Source: Elusimicrobiota bacterium | GTDB taxonomy: Bacteria; CG03; SLGR01; PWQF01 | NCBI GenBank assembly: GCA_003557485.1 | Contig: PWOI01000204.1 | Location: forward strand, 1-19,484 | Direction of reading: 5' to 3' | Length of the DNA stretch: 19,484 nt | Shown here: positions 1 to 7,559 of the stretch, piece after piece | How positions within the stretch are numbered: position 1 is the stretch's first letter | Layout: each line of letters begins with the position of its first letter | Position numbers and translations under genes: made by a program | Notes under the pieces: model-generated | The model's database searches: none | Told to the model about the DNA's origin: nothing | Seen by the model: the letters and a program-made list of their open reading frames with translations, nothing else

Positions 1-47
1 AAAAGAGTGTTTTCATAAGAATAGAATCGGAAAAGGAACTTTACTAA

Positions 48-1118
48 ATGGCGCGTGATTTCAAAAAAGGCGTCATAGAAAGGTTCTCCTGTGTCCTTCC
101 GGTAACGGATAAAACGCCAGTAATTACACTGCAGGAAGGATCCACCCCTCTTATAGAAGCTTCTAATATTAAGAAAGAGCTGGGGGTAAATTTCAGAATA
201 TTTTTAAAATACGAAGGGATGAACCCAACAGGGTCTTTCAAAGACCGCGGTATGACGGTAGCTGTTTCAAAGGCTGTTGAAAAAGGAGCACACGCCGTTA
301 TATGCGCATCAACCGGGAACACTTCTGCTTCGGCCGCAGCCTATGCTGTAAAAGCCGGTATTAAATGTATGGTAGTCATACCTGAGGGCTCAATAGCGCT
401 GGGCAAACTCTCTCAGGCACTTATTCACGGGGCAAGCGTTGTTGCGGTAAAGGGGAATTTTGACAGGTGTCTTGAACTGGTCAGGGAGATATGCGAGAGC
501 TATAAAGTCGAGCTCGTCAATTCGCTTAACCCTTTTAGGATAGAAGGGCAGAAGACCGCCTCCTATGAAATAGCGGAGGCTCTGGGCCGCTCACCGGACT
601 ATCAGTTTATGCCTGTAGGCAATGCCGGCAACATAACAGCCTACTGGAAAGGATACTGCGAACTTAAGGAAAGCAGGGGTTACGCTCCTCCCAGAATGAT
701 GGGCTTTCAGGCTGCAGGCTCGGCGCCTATAGTTGAAGGTAAAAAAGTAGAAGATCCGCAGACCGTTGCAACCGCCATAAAGATAGGAAATCCCGCTTCG
801 TGGCAGCAGGCCGTTGAAGCCCGCGACTCTTCCGGCGGGGTTATAGACAGAGTTACGGATGAAGAAATAATCAAGTCCTGGCGTCAGCTGGCCGCCAAGG
901 AAGGAGTTTTTGTCGAACCGGCTTCCGCCGCTTCGCTTGCAGGACTCAGAAAATATTTAGAATTAGGGAAGATGGATCCGGCTTTTACCGGGGATGTAGT
1001 CCTTATACTAACCGGACACGGGCTGAAGGACCCGGATATTGCAGTGGAAACCGTAAGCAGGCCTCCCGTGGTTGAAGCGGATATAGAAGAGGTTGTGCGT
1101 ACTGCCGGAATCGAATGA
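48..1118 (+). CDS. thrC: Threonine synthase (short, PLP-dependent form)
   Basis: Converts O-phosphohomoserine to threonine and phosphate, the last step of threonine synthesis, in the cytoplasm. The 356 residues match the short threonine synthases of Bacillus/Thermus type, not the long form of about 430 residues. The PLP lysine is K65 in GSFKDRGM (62-69). A STGNTSASAAAYA segment follows as the cofactor/substrate loop, and a GNAGN segment should bind the PLP phosphate. The ATG at 48 has an AAGGAA ribosome site at 33-38. A short open frame ending at TAA 16-18 may be the tail of an upstream gene (homoserine dehydrogenase would be logical), but too little of it is visible to name. The last four bases overlap thrB (ATGA), which indicates translational coupling. 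The family call is secure from the motifs and the thrB neighbour. Confidence 0.96.
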   Translation: MARDFKKGVIERFSCVLPVTDKTPVITLQEGSTPLIEASNIKKELGVNFRIFLKYEGMNPTGSFKDRGMTVAVSKAVEKGAHAVICASTGNTSASAAAYAVKAGIKCMVVIPEGSIALGKLSQALIHGASVVAVKGNFDRCLELVREICESYKVELVNSLNPFRIEGQKTASYEIAEALGRSPDYQFMPVGNAGNITAYWKGYCELKESRGYAPPRMMGFQAAGSAPIVEGKKVEDPQTVATAIKIGNPASWQQAVEARDSSGGVIDRVTDEEIIKSWRQLAAKEGVFVEPASAASLAGLRKYLELGKMDPAFTGDVVLILTGHGLKDPDIAVETVSRPPVVEADIEEVVRTAGIE

Positions 1119-1993
1119 AAGAGTTTAAAGTAAAAGTTCCGGCTACGGTAGCCAACCTGGGCCCGGGTTTTGATGTTCTGGGTATGGCGGTGGAGATTTA
1201 TCTGACCGCATCGGTCAAGGAAAAAGAGGGCTTTGTAATAGAACCCGAAGAAGGGGATGCTCTTTCCGGTGCAGTTGTTTACATAGCGGATGAAAATAAA
1301 ATGCAGCTGCCGGTCAATATAACTATTGAGCAGGGTCCGGACGCTGTACCAAGGAAAAGCGGACTCGGTTCTTCCGCTGCCGCAAGGGTAGCAGGAATTA
1401 TGATTGCCGGAAAACTCCTGGGACTTGATCTCGACAGCCTTGATATAGCGCGCAAGGCGGCAGAACTTGAAGGCCATCCGGATAATGCCGTACCTGCCGC
1501 AGTAGGCGGTATAACCATATGCTATAAATCTGCTGAGGGTGTTGAGTACAAAAAAATAGACCCTGCGCCGGGTTTGAAAGTAGTTATAGCAGTGCCTAAG
1601 CTTCAGACTGATACAGAGGAGGCAAGAAAGCTTCTTCCTGAAAAAGTTTCGGTAGAAGACGCCGTTTATTCAGTTTCACGCGCATCACTTTTAATAAAAG
1701 CTCTTGTGGAAGGAGATTTTGATTCCCTTTCCGAAGCAATGAAAGACCGGCTTCATCAGCCATGCAGGAAGAAACTAATTCCCGGTTTTGACGAAATAGT
1801 AACTGAGAGCCTCAGGGCAGGCGCCTACGGAACAGCCATTTCAGGTTCCGGTCCTTGCGTTTTTTCTTTTGCCCCGGAAAAAACAGCCGCTAAAGCAGGT
1901 GAGGCAATGGTAAATGTTTTCAAAGATAAAGGAGTTGAGTCAGAATATATAGTGACAGAGATAGCAAAACAGGGAGCGCAGATAATTGAATAA
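1115..1993 (+). CDS. thrB: Homoserine kinase (GHMP kinase family)
   Basis: Phosphorylates homoserine with ATP to give O-phosphohomoserine, the substrate of the upstream ThrC. The 292 residues show the three GHMP-kinase signatures in order: an N-terminal substrate segment PATVANLGPGFDVLG (9-23), the ATP-binding GLGSSAA loop (83-89), and a C-terminal glycine-rich segment AISGSGPCVFSF near residue 240. Length is close to the usual 290-310. The ATG overlaps the thrC stop by four bases. The stop TAA at 1991-1993 lies inside the start of lysC, an 8-base overlap. Gene order thrC-thrB-lysC makes the aspartate-to-threonine assignment firm. Confidence 0.96.
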   Translation: MKEFKVKVPATVANLGPGFDVLGMAVEIYLTASVKEKEGFVIEPEEGDALSGAVVYIADENKMQLPVNITIEQGPDAVPRKSGLGSSAAARVAGIMIAGKLLGLDLDSLDIARKAAELEGHPDNAVPAAVGGITICYKSAEGVEYKKIDPAPGLKVVIAVPKLQTDTEEARKLLPEKVSVEDAVYSVSRASLLIKALVEGDFDSLSEAMKDRLHQPCRKKLIPGFDEIVTESLRAGAYGTAISGSGPCVFSFAPEKTAAKAGEAMVNVFKDKGVESEYIVTEIAKQGAQIIE

Positions 1994-3215
1994 CAGGATT
2001 GTGGTTCAGAAATATGGAGGAACTTCGGTTAGGGATGCTGACCGGATAAAGAATGTAGCCGGCAGGATAATAGAGACGGTTAAAGAAGGCAACAGTGTCG
2101 TGGCAGTTGTCTCGGCTCCCGGTGATACGACTGACCGGTTGATGGAAATGGCCTATTCCATAACACCGCAGCCCGATGAAAGAGAACTTGACGTCCTTCT
2201 TTCTACAGGGGAGCAGCAGGGTATATCCCTTGTGGCAATGGCTATAAAGCAGGCCGGTTTCACCGCCGTCTCCCTTACGGGCGCGCAGGTTGGCATAATC
2301 ACCGATAACGCGCACAGCAGGGCAAGAATAAAAAGCATAAACACAGAGAAGCTTAAAAAAGCCCTGGAAAAACACAACGTGGCTATTGTAGCCGGTTTTC
2401 AGGGTGTTTCCATGGAAGAGAATATAACCACTCTCGGGCGCGGAGGCAGCGATCTCTCCGCTGTTGCCCTGGCATCGGTCCTTAAAGCCGATGTCTGCGA
2501 GATATATACAGATGTAGACGGGGTATACAGTACAGACCCGTCAGTCGTGCCGCAGGCAAGAAAAATAGATGAGATAACTTACGACGAGATGCTTGAGATG
2601 GCTTCCGCCGGAGCGGGAATTATGCAGTCCCGGTCAATGGAAGTTGCCAAGAAGAATAATATAAAACTGCATATAAGGTCGTCATTAAAGGAAGATAATT
2701 TCAGAAGAGGAACAATAGTTATGGAAGAAACAAAAGATCTGGAACAGGTTGTAGTAAGGGGCGTAACGCTGGATACGGACCAGGTTAAAATGACAATAGT
2801 TGATGTGCCGGACGAGCCGGGTGTGGCCGCCAAGATTTTTGGATCCCTGGCGGAAGGCAATATTAACGTTGATATGATAGTACAGACTTCCCCTCACGAA
2901 AAGGGTGTGAACGATATTTCCTTCACAGTTGATAAGTCCCGCCTGAAAGATGCTGCTGATATGCTTGAGAAAGTAAGGGAAGAGATAGGCGCAGGCAGGA
3001 TACTTACCGATGAAAGCGTAGCCAAAGTATCAATAATAGGAGTAGGTATGCGCAGCCATGCCGGTGTTGCCGCAAGAATGTTTGAAGTTCTTGCCAAAAA
3101 TAGTATAAATATAGAGATGATATCTACATCGGAAATAAAGATTTCCTGTGTGGTGGAAGAAACCGAAGGAGAAAAAGCCGTTAAAGCGCTCCATAATGAA
3201 TTCTGCGAAGAATAA
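1986..3215 (+). CDS. lysC: Aspartate kinase with two ACT domains, TTG start
   Basis: Phosphorylates aspartate, the committed step for lysine, threonine and methionine. At 409 residues it is a monofunctional aspartokinase with no fused homoserine dehydrogenase. The kinase domain carries KYGGTS (9-14), STGEQQ (73-78), GRGGSD (151-156) and YTDVDGVYSTDP (174-185). Two ACT domains follow at about 265-340 and 345-405, the usual site of lysine and/or threonine feedback. The TTG start at 1986 is chosen because GGGAG (1972-1976) sits 9 bases upstream and the next candidate, GTG at 2001, would trim the conserved first strand. An internal ATG (codon 246) with its own ribosome site may give a separate regulatory subunit. 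The gene overlaps thrB by 8 bases and cimA by 20. Confidence 0.95.
   Translation: MNNRIVVQKYGGTSVRDADRIKNVAGRIIETVKEGNSVVAVVSAPGDTTDRLMEMAYSITPQPDERELDVLLSTGEQQGISLVAMAIKQAGFTAVSLTGAQVGIITDNAHSRARIKSINTEKLKKALEKHNVAIVAGFQGVSMEENITTLGRGGSDLSAVALASVLKADVCEIYTDVDGVYSTDPSVVPQARKIDEITYDEMLEMASAGAGIMQSRSMEVAKKNNIKLHIRSSLKEDNFRRGTIVMEETKDLEQVVVRGVTLDTDQVKMTIVDVPDEPGVAAKIFGSLAEGNINVDMIVQTSPHEKGVNDISFTVDKSRLKDAADMLEKVREEIGAGRILTDESVAKVSIIGVGMRSHAGVAARMFEVLAKNSINIEMISTSEIKISCVVEETEGEKAVKALHNEFCEE
2706..3215 (+). other. Possible internal translation unit: aspartokinase beta subunit
   Basis: Inside lysC, AGAGGAA (2706-2712) lies 8 bases before an in-frame ATG at 2721, which is codon 246. Starting there would give 164 residues covering both ACT domains. 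It is established for Bacillus and Corynebacterium aspartokinases that a beta subunit is made from an internal in-frame start at about this place, giving an alpha2-beta2 enzyme. The position and ribosome site here match that arrangement. Use of this start in this organism is inferred, not shown. Confidence 0.45.
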
Positions 3216-4776
3216 AAAGAAAATATATGTGCTTGATACTACCCTCAGGGATGGTACCCAGGCCGAAGGCATATCCCTTTCTGTAGACGATAAGCTTAAG
3301 ATAACTGAAAAACTTGATTATCTCGGAGTAGACTATATAGAAGGAGGCTGGCCGGGCTCAAACCCGAAAGATGTAGAATATTTTAAAAGGGTCAAGGACC
3401 TGAAGCTTAACCATTCTAAAGTAACCGGATTTACTTCCACGCGCCGTAAAAACATATCGCCCGAAAAAGATAAAATTCTTAATACCGTAGTTGAAGTTGC
3501 TCCTCAGGCCTGCTGTATATTCGGCAAGACCTGGGACCTCCATGTGGAAAAAGCGCTGGGTACCACTGGAGAAGAAAATCTTAAGATGATTACCGAATCG
3601 GTTGAATACCTGACCGGTAAAGGAATAGAAGTTGTCTTTGACGCCGAACATTTCTTTGACGGTTATTTCAACAATCCCGAGTACTCAGTTAAATGCCTTA
3701 AAGCTGCCGAAAAAGGCGGCGCGGTAAATATAACGCTCTGCGATACCAACGGGGGGAGGCTGCCCGACGAAATAGCAGCAGCCATTAAAGCTGTACAGAA
3801 AGAAGTCAAGGTTCCTCTGGGCATACACGCGCATAACGATTCTGAGGTAGCTGTAGCAAATACTGTCTCGGCAGTTGAAGCCGGATGCAATATGGTTCAC
3901 GGAACTATAAACGGATACGGCGAAAGGTGCGGGAACGCTAACCTATGCTCGATAATAGCCAACCTTCAGATTAAAAAAGGGTACCTGCTCATTCCTGAAA
4001 ACAATATGAAGCACCTGACGGAGGTTTCCAGGTACATTGATGAGATTGCCAATGTAATACCGGATCACAGGCAGCCCTTTGTCGGCCATTCGGCATTTGC
4101 CCACAAGGGAGGAATACACGTCAGCGCTGTCAAAAAAGATACGACGACCTACGAACATATACATCCCGAAGAAGTAGGAAACGAAAGACGGATCCTGCTT
4201 TCCGAACTTGCAGGAGCCAGCAATATAGGTTTCAAATCAGGGGAGTTTGGCGTAAAGGTGAGCAAGGAAGCTGAAAGAAAGCTTCTTGAAAAAGTTAAAA
4301 ACCTTGAAAAAGACGGTTACCAGTTTGAAGGAGCGGAAGGTTCTTTTGAACTTCTGATGAAAAAAGAAACAGGTGAGTATAAAAAGTTTTTTGACCTGGA
4401 AGGTTTCAGGGTTATCATCGAAAGCGACAGTTGCGGCCAGATGCGCTGCGAAGCCACAATAAAACTTCTGGTAGATGGTGAGGAAGAACATACTGCCGCG
4501 GAAGGGGACGGTCCTGTTAATGCGCTGGACAACGCTCTCAGAAAAGCCCTGGAAAATTTTTATCCCGAACTCAAAAAAGTTTCTCTCTCTGACTTTAAAG
4601 TCAGGGTTATAGATGCAAAACGCGGAACGGCCGCAAAAGTAAGGGTTTTGATTGAATCAAAGGACGGAGAACATACGTGGGGAACTATAGGGGTTTCGGA
4701 AAACCTTGTTGAAGCATCGTGGAAAGCCCTGGTTGACAGTATAGAATACAAACTTTTGAAGAGTCAGCAGAACTGA
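3196..4776 (+). CDS. cimA: (R)-citramalate synthase
   Basis: Condenses pyruvate with acetyl-CoA to (R)-citramalate, opening the threonine-independent route to isoleucine. It is the HMGL/LeuA-type enzyme, 526 residues from the ATG at 3196. The TIM barrel has DTTLRDGTQAEG (from D14; catalytic R18, metal ligand D19), the motif GWPGSNPKD typical of the long CimA group, and a metal-binding H211-A-H213 followed by ND. A LeuA-type dimerisation/allosteric domain occupies roughly 395-520. AEG in place of the SPG seen in the LeuA at 16207 separates it from isopropylmalate synthase. The reading frame also opens at GTG 3148, but that would overlap lysC by 68 bases and add a lysine-rich tail, so the ATG with a 20-base overlap is preferred. 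LeuCD downstream could carry out the next step. Homocitrate synthase is an unlikely alternative. Confidence 0.92.
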   Translation: MNSAKNKKKIYVLDTTLRDGTQAEGISLSVDDKLKITEKLDYLGVDYIEGGWPGSNPKDVEYFKRVKDLKLNHSKVTGFTSTRRKNISPEKDKILNTVVEVAPQACCIFGKTWDLHVEKALGTTGEENLKMITESVEYLTGKGIEVVFDAEHFFDGYFNNPEYSVKCLKAAEKGGAVNITLCDTNGGRLPDEIAAAIKAVQKEVKVPLGIHAHNDSEVAVANTVSAVEAGCNMVHGTINGYGERCGNANLCSIIANLQIKKGYLLIPENNMKHLTEVSRYIDEIANVIPDHRQPFVGHSAFAHKGGIHVSAVKKDTTTYEHIHPEEVGNERRILLSELAGASNIGFKSGEFGVKVSKEAERKLLEKVKNLEKDGYQFEGAEGSFELLMKKETGEYKKFFDLEGFRVIIESDSCGQMRCEATIKLLVDGEEEHTAAEGDGPVNALDNALRKALENFYPELKKVSLSDFKVRVIDAKRGTAAKVRVLIESKDGEHTWGTIGVSENLVEASWKALVDSIEYKLLKSQQN

Positions 4777-4777
4777 T

Positions 4778-5050
4778 ATGTTCGGTAAGAAAGAGACTCT
4801 TATCATTTTAGTCGCTTTTATAATCCTCACACCTGCAATCGCATTTCTTGCCCTAAACTGGGACAGAGAAGCAGAAGAAGCCAGAGAAGTAAAACAGATC
4901 CTGGAAGTTCCGGAGATAGATACCCCGGGTTTCATACGTACCCCGCCGCGTCCGCCAGCCGCACCTGCTCCCGCACAGCCCAGGGAAATAGAAATTCAAG
5001 AAGAAGAAAAAGAGGAAGAAGACACCAGCAGAACAATAGACTTGTTTTGA
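4778..5050 (+). CDS. Small single-pass membrane protein, proline-rich and acidic tail
   Basis: Function not recognised. The 90 residues have a short basic N-terminus, one hydrophobic segment at about 7-28, then a charged stretch, a proline/alanine-rich segment (49-68) and a glutamate-rich run (70-82). The likely topology is N-in, with the low-complexity tail outside the cytoplasm. The ATG lies one base after the cimA stop, with no strong ribosome site, so it is probably translated by coupling as the last gene of the operon. Its base composition resembles the biosynthetic genes more than the A+T-rich block that follows. There are no catalytic motifs. It could be a minor membrane adaptor or a fortuitous but translated frame. 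Confidence 0.6.
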   Translation: MFGKKETLIILVAFIILTPAIAFLALNWDREAEEAREVKQILEVPEIDTPGFIRTPPRPPAAPAPAQPREIEIQEEEKEEEDTSRTIDLF

Positions 5051-5078
5051 GAGAGAATAAATAATTAAAAAAATATAA

Positions 5079-6647
5079 TTGATTCACAGCAAAAAAACTA
5101 CTAATAATTATCGTAAAATATGCACTCGCATTATTAAGTTTTTTGTTTTTTTAGCAATCCTTGCTGTATTTAATTCCTCAGTTCCCTTATTTGCAACAAC
5201 GCATCCTGTCTTTAACGAAACAGTTAATCTTTCAACAACTCAAATAAAAGCTACTTTTTATGATTCACGGGAAAATTGTGCATTTATAAAAACGCACTGT
5301 AAAAAGAATATTATTATTAATGGCATAGAAGATAGAAGATCTGAATGGTATAGGGATATTCGGAATAACCTCAGGGAACCAATGAGAGTTTTCATTTTTT
5401 TTGAATCCAGCAGAATTGCTGATATAGATGCTGCTGTATTGACCTCTCCTTCCTATATAACTGCAATGCGTAGAATGGTAGATGACTTCAATGTGAGAAA
5501 AGTATATGTGCCGGATATTCCAGTTAAAGGATATTACAGAGCTTTTTTGGATTATCTTACTCTGAGGAATATTGGATTTGAATTTTTCAAAACAGGAGAC
5601 ATAATAAAATTAGGTTCAACTGAACTTGAGATATTAAAATGCTCCAACCGGGATAACGGGAGACCTATCGAAAGCATAGTAAGGTTTTCCTATAAAGAAA
5701 CTAAAATATTATTTGCCGGCAGAGCTAGTTTAACCTCCCAGAATTATCTTAGAGAAAAAGTGGGTGAAAATCTCATTAGTACTATTTTAAAACTTGTTAA
5801 TTATGGATATTCGCCTTTAGACTCAGAGTTTATTAAAAAAGTTAATCCCGGGTATACAATAATATTTGCCAATCCCGATAAAACCCGCCGGGAAAATATT
5901 AATTCAATAGTTAATAAGTGTGCTTACAATGGCAGTGAAGTTTTTCGCAGTGATTCATACAACATAATTACTATGGAAGGCGGAACACTTCAACAAACTT
6001 ATAATTCTACTATTAGAATAATATCAGACGGGTATAATTACAAAATAGTATCTCCAAAGAATTTGGATAAAATAAAAGAAGAGATCTTCCATCTTCAACC
6101 CCCGCAGATTGAATACTCCTACAACAGAATGTGCTGCAAACTCCTTGATACTAAAATAAAAGAGGAAACTCCTTATGTTGAAGTACTGCTTGACGGCGAT
6201 TATTTTCCAGCGGTAGCAAGAGAAATAGACCAGGCCGTCCACAGTATTTATATGGTAATGTTTTTTGTGAATATGGGCCAAAGAGATACAAATCCCGTAA
6301 ACATACTTATAGATAAACTTATACAGGCAAGGCAAAGGGGTGTAAAAGTTAAGGTCCTACTGGAAAAACCGCGTGAAAGAGATGAAGACGATTTCGATTT
6401 CCTTGATTACAATAACACCAAGGTTTACAGGTGGCTTGCAAATGCCGGCATTGATGCAAGAATGAGCCCGCCGGAAGAAAAAACACATCATAAATATATA
6501 GTCTTTGACAACGAATTTACAGTAATAGGTAACCATAACTGGTCGCAAACGGCCCTGGAAGGAACGCAGTATGAGGCGGCAGTGCTTATACAATCTGAAG
6601 CAGTAGCAAGAAGGTTTATAAACAACTACTATGACAGCCTTAATTAA
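5079..6647 (+). CDS. Exported fusion: degenerate ComEC-type MBL fold + HKD (PLD-like) domain
   Basis: The 522 residues begin with a signal peptide (hydrophobic core about 19-39, after a basic N-terminus). Residues 56-300 follow the strand pattern of the ComEC-type metallo-beta-lactamase domain, but each metal-binding motif is replaced: SPSYITA (123-129) where HxHADH is expected, GR (214-215) where GD is expected, and NYGYS (241-245) where GHHGS is expected. A linker leads to a PLD-like domain (366-522) with one HKD motif: H470, K472, D477, then GNHN (484-487). Single-HKD proteins of this family are usually nucleases or phosphodiesterases that act as dimers. The start is TTG 5079: a TAA lies directly before it (5076-5078) and the first ATG in frame is codon 102, after the signal peptide. 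No good ribosome site is visible. It overlaps the next HKD gene by 17 bases. Confidence 0.82.
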   Translation: MIHSKKTTNNYRKICTRIIKFFVFLAILAVFNSSVPLFATTHPVFNETVNLSTTQIKATFYDSRENCAFIKTHCKKNIIINGIEDRRSEWYRDIRNNLREPMRVFIFFESSRIADIDAAVLTSPSYITAMRRMVDDFNVRKVYVPDIPVKGYYRAFLDYLTLRNIGFEFFKTGDIIKLGSTELEILKCSNRDNGRPIESIVRFSYKETKILFAGRASLTSQNYLREKVGENLISTILKLVNYGYSPLDSEFIKKVNPGYTIIFANPDKTRRENINSIVNKCAYNGSEVFRSDSYNIITMEGGTLQQTYNSTIRIISDGYNYKIVSPKNLDKIKEEIFHLQPPQIEYSYNRMCCKLLDTKIKEETPYVEVLLDGDYFPAVAREIDQAVHSIYMVMFFVNMGQRDTNPVNILIDKLIQARQRGVKVKVLLEKPRERDEDDFDFLDYNNTKVYRWLANAGIDARMSPPEEKTHHKYIVFDNEFTVIGNHNWSQTALEGTQYEAAVLIQSEAVARRFINNYYDSLN

Positions 6648-7197
6648 AAAGAAATTCAAAATTAGCAGGATAATTCTTTTTAGTTTATTACTTGTAACAT
6701 TAACGGGCACTTATTCTTCAGGACATAGGGGCTATAAAGCCGATTTTGTTCAGCCTCTTTTCGAACGTGAATATGAAGAAACAGTAATGGAGTTATTAAG
6801 ACAAGCCCGTAAATCTATTTATGTTTCTATGTATTTTATTCAAATGTCGGAAATAGAGGTCCTTCCGGTTAATCAACTAGTCAATAGGCTTATTGAAGCG
6901 CACGAGAGAGGAGTCGAAGTATATGTTGTTCTTGAGGGGGGCAATCGTACCGAATTTATTAATCGTCTTAACAAAGAGGTTAAAAACAGGCTGGAAGATG
7001 TAGGTATTCGCGTAAGGATGAATAGTTCACGGACAATTAATCATGTTAAGTTAATTGTTGTTGATGATTTTATATCAGTTATAGGGTCTCATAACTGGAC
7101 ATTGACAGCATTCCGCAGAAACCAGGAATCATCGGTTATGATAAAATCGGCTGATGTTGCCAGAGACTTTAAGAGATATTTATTAAGGTTAAGATAA
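6631..7197 (+). CDS. Exported single-HKD phospholipase D-like/nuclease protein
   Basis: This 188-residue protein has a signal peptide (basic start, hydrophobic core about 13-27) followed by one PLD-like domain. The motif is H138, K140, D145 and GSHN (152-155), the intact HxK(x)4D...GSxN pattern. It is clearly paralogous to the C-terminal domain of the preceding gene: both share a PVN...LI-A-RGV-V-V-LE block before the HKD motif. Single-HKD members usually dimerise to build one active site; known activities are DNA/RNA phosphodiester or phospholipid hydrolysis. The ATG lies 17 bases inside the upstream gene without a proper ribosome site, so translation is probably coupled. That points to co-production of the two HKD proteins outside the cytoplasmic membrane. 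The substrate is unknown. Confidence 0.85.
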   Translation: MTALIKKKFKISRIILFSLLLVTLTGTYSSGHRGYKADFVQPLFEREYEETVMELLRQARKSIYVSMYFIQMSEIEVLPVNQLVNRLIEAHERGVEVYVVLEGGNRTEFINRLNKEVKNRLEDVGIRVRMNSSRTINHVKLIVVDDFISVIGSHNWTLTAFRRNQESSVMIKSADVARDFKRYLLRLR

Positions 7198-7559
7198 AGT
7201 ACATATTACATATTATTTATGTAGCTGTCTGATAAAAATTAAAGCATTAAAATTGGATCCGTATTTTTATTTTTGATAAAATGCCTTAATTGAGATTTAA
7301 GATATTAGTCAGAGATAAACATTCTGGATAAAAACACACTCTTTATACAGAATAGTATGATAATGGTTTATGTTTTGTCTGGTGGTTAGAAGTAGTATCA
7401 AGTAGATTTCTTTTAAAAAAAATTAGTAATTGATGTATAATTGTTTATAATATTAGAAAAGTGTCTTCGTTTCTTGTGTTGTCGATGCCGGCAATGTAGT
7501 GCCATTTTAGGGGAGGTATCCTCGAATTATATCGTATTTCTAATTGAGAGAAAGTATTT
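7198..7559 (+). other. A+T-rich intergenic region with possible promoter
   Basis: About 360 bases without a convincing gene on either strand. Two overlapping TATAAT hexamers occur at 7436-7441 and 7446-7451, each with only weak -35 matches. The stretch 7480-7525 is richer in G+C and holds TGCCGGCA and a purine-rich AGGGGAGGT at about 7510-7518, which resembles a ribosome site but has no start codon at a workable distance. A weak TACATA/TATGTA hairpin (7200-7223) follows the HKD gene but lacks a U tract, so no terminator is claimed. The region most likely holds the promoter and leader of the PKD-like gene. Confidence 0.35.
7436..7451 (+). promoter_or_regulatory. Candidate -10 elements for the PKD-like gene
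   Basis: Two TATAAT hexamers, 7436-7441 and 7446-7451, lie about 110 bases before the proposed start at 7560. The region around the expected -35 (such as TTAGTA at 7423) matches the consensus poorly, and the surroundings are so A+T-rich that chance matches are expected. Confidence 0.25.

Noticed and set aside
884-1477. 197-codon open frame on the minus strand
   Set aside because: It lies antisense across the thrC-thrB junction, both of which have clear family motifs, and its translation shows no recognisable domain. The same applies to the other long minus-strand frames throughout the window.
3148-3195. GTG start giving a 16-residue longer CimA
   Set aside because: It would overlap lysC by 68 bases, adds a Lys/Trp-rich tail not expected for the family, and the ATG at 3196 gives the normal N-terminus just before the first strand.
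7200-7223. TACATA/TATGTA hairpin after the HKD gene as a terminator
   Set aside because: It is a weak A+T stem with a 12-base loop and no U tract.
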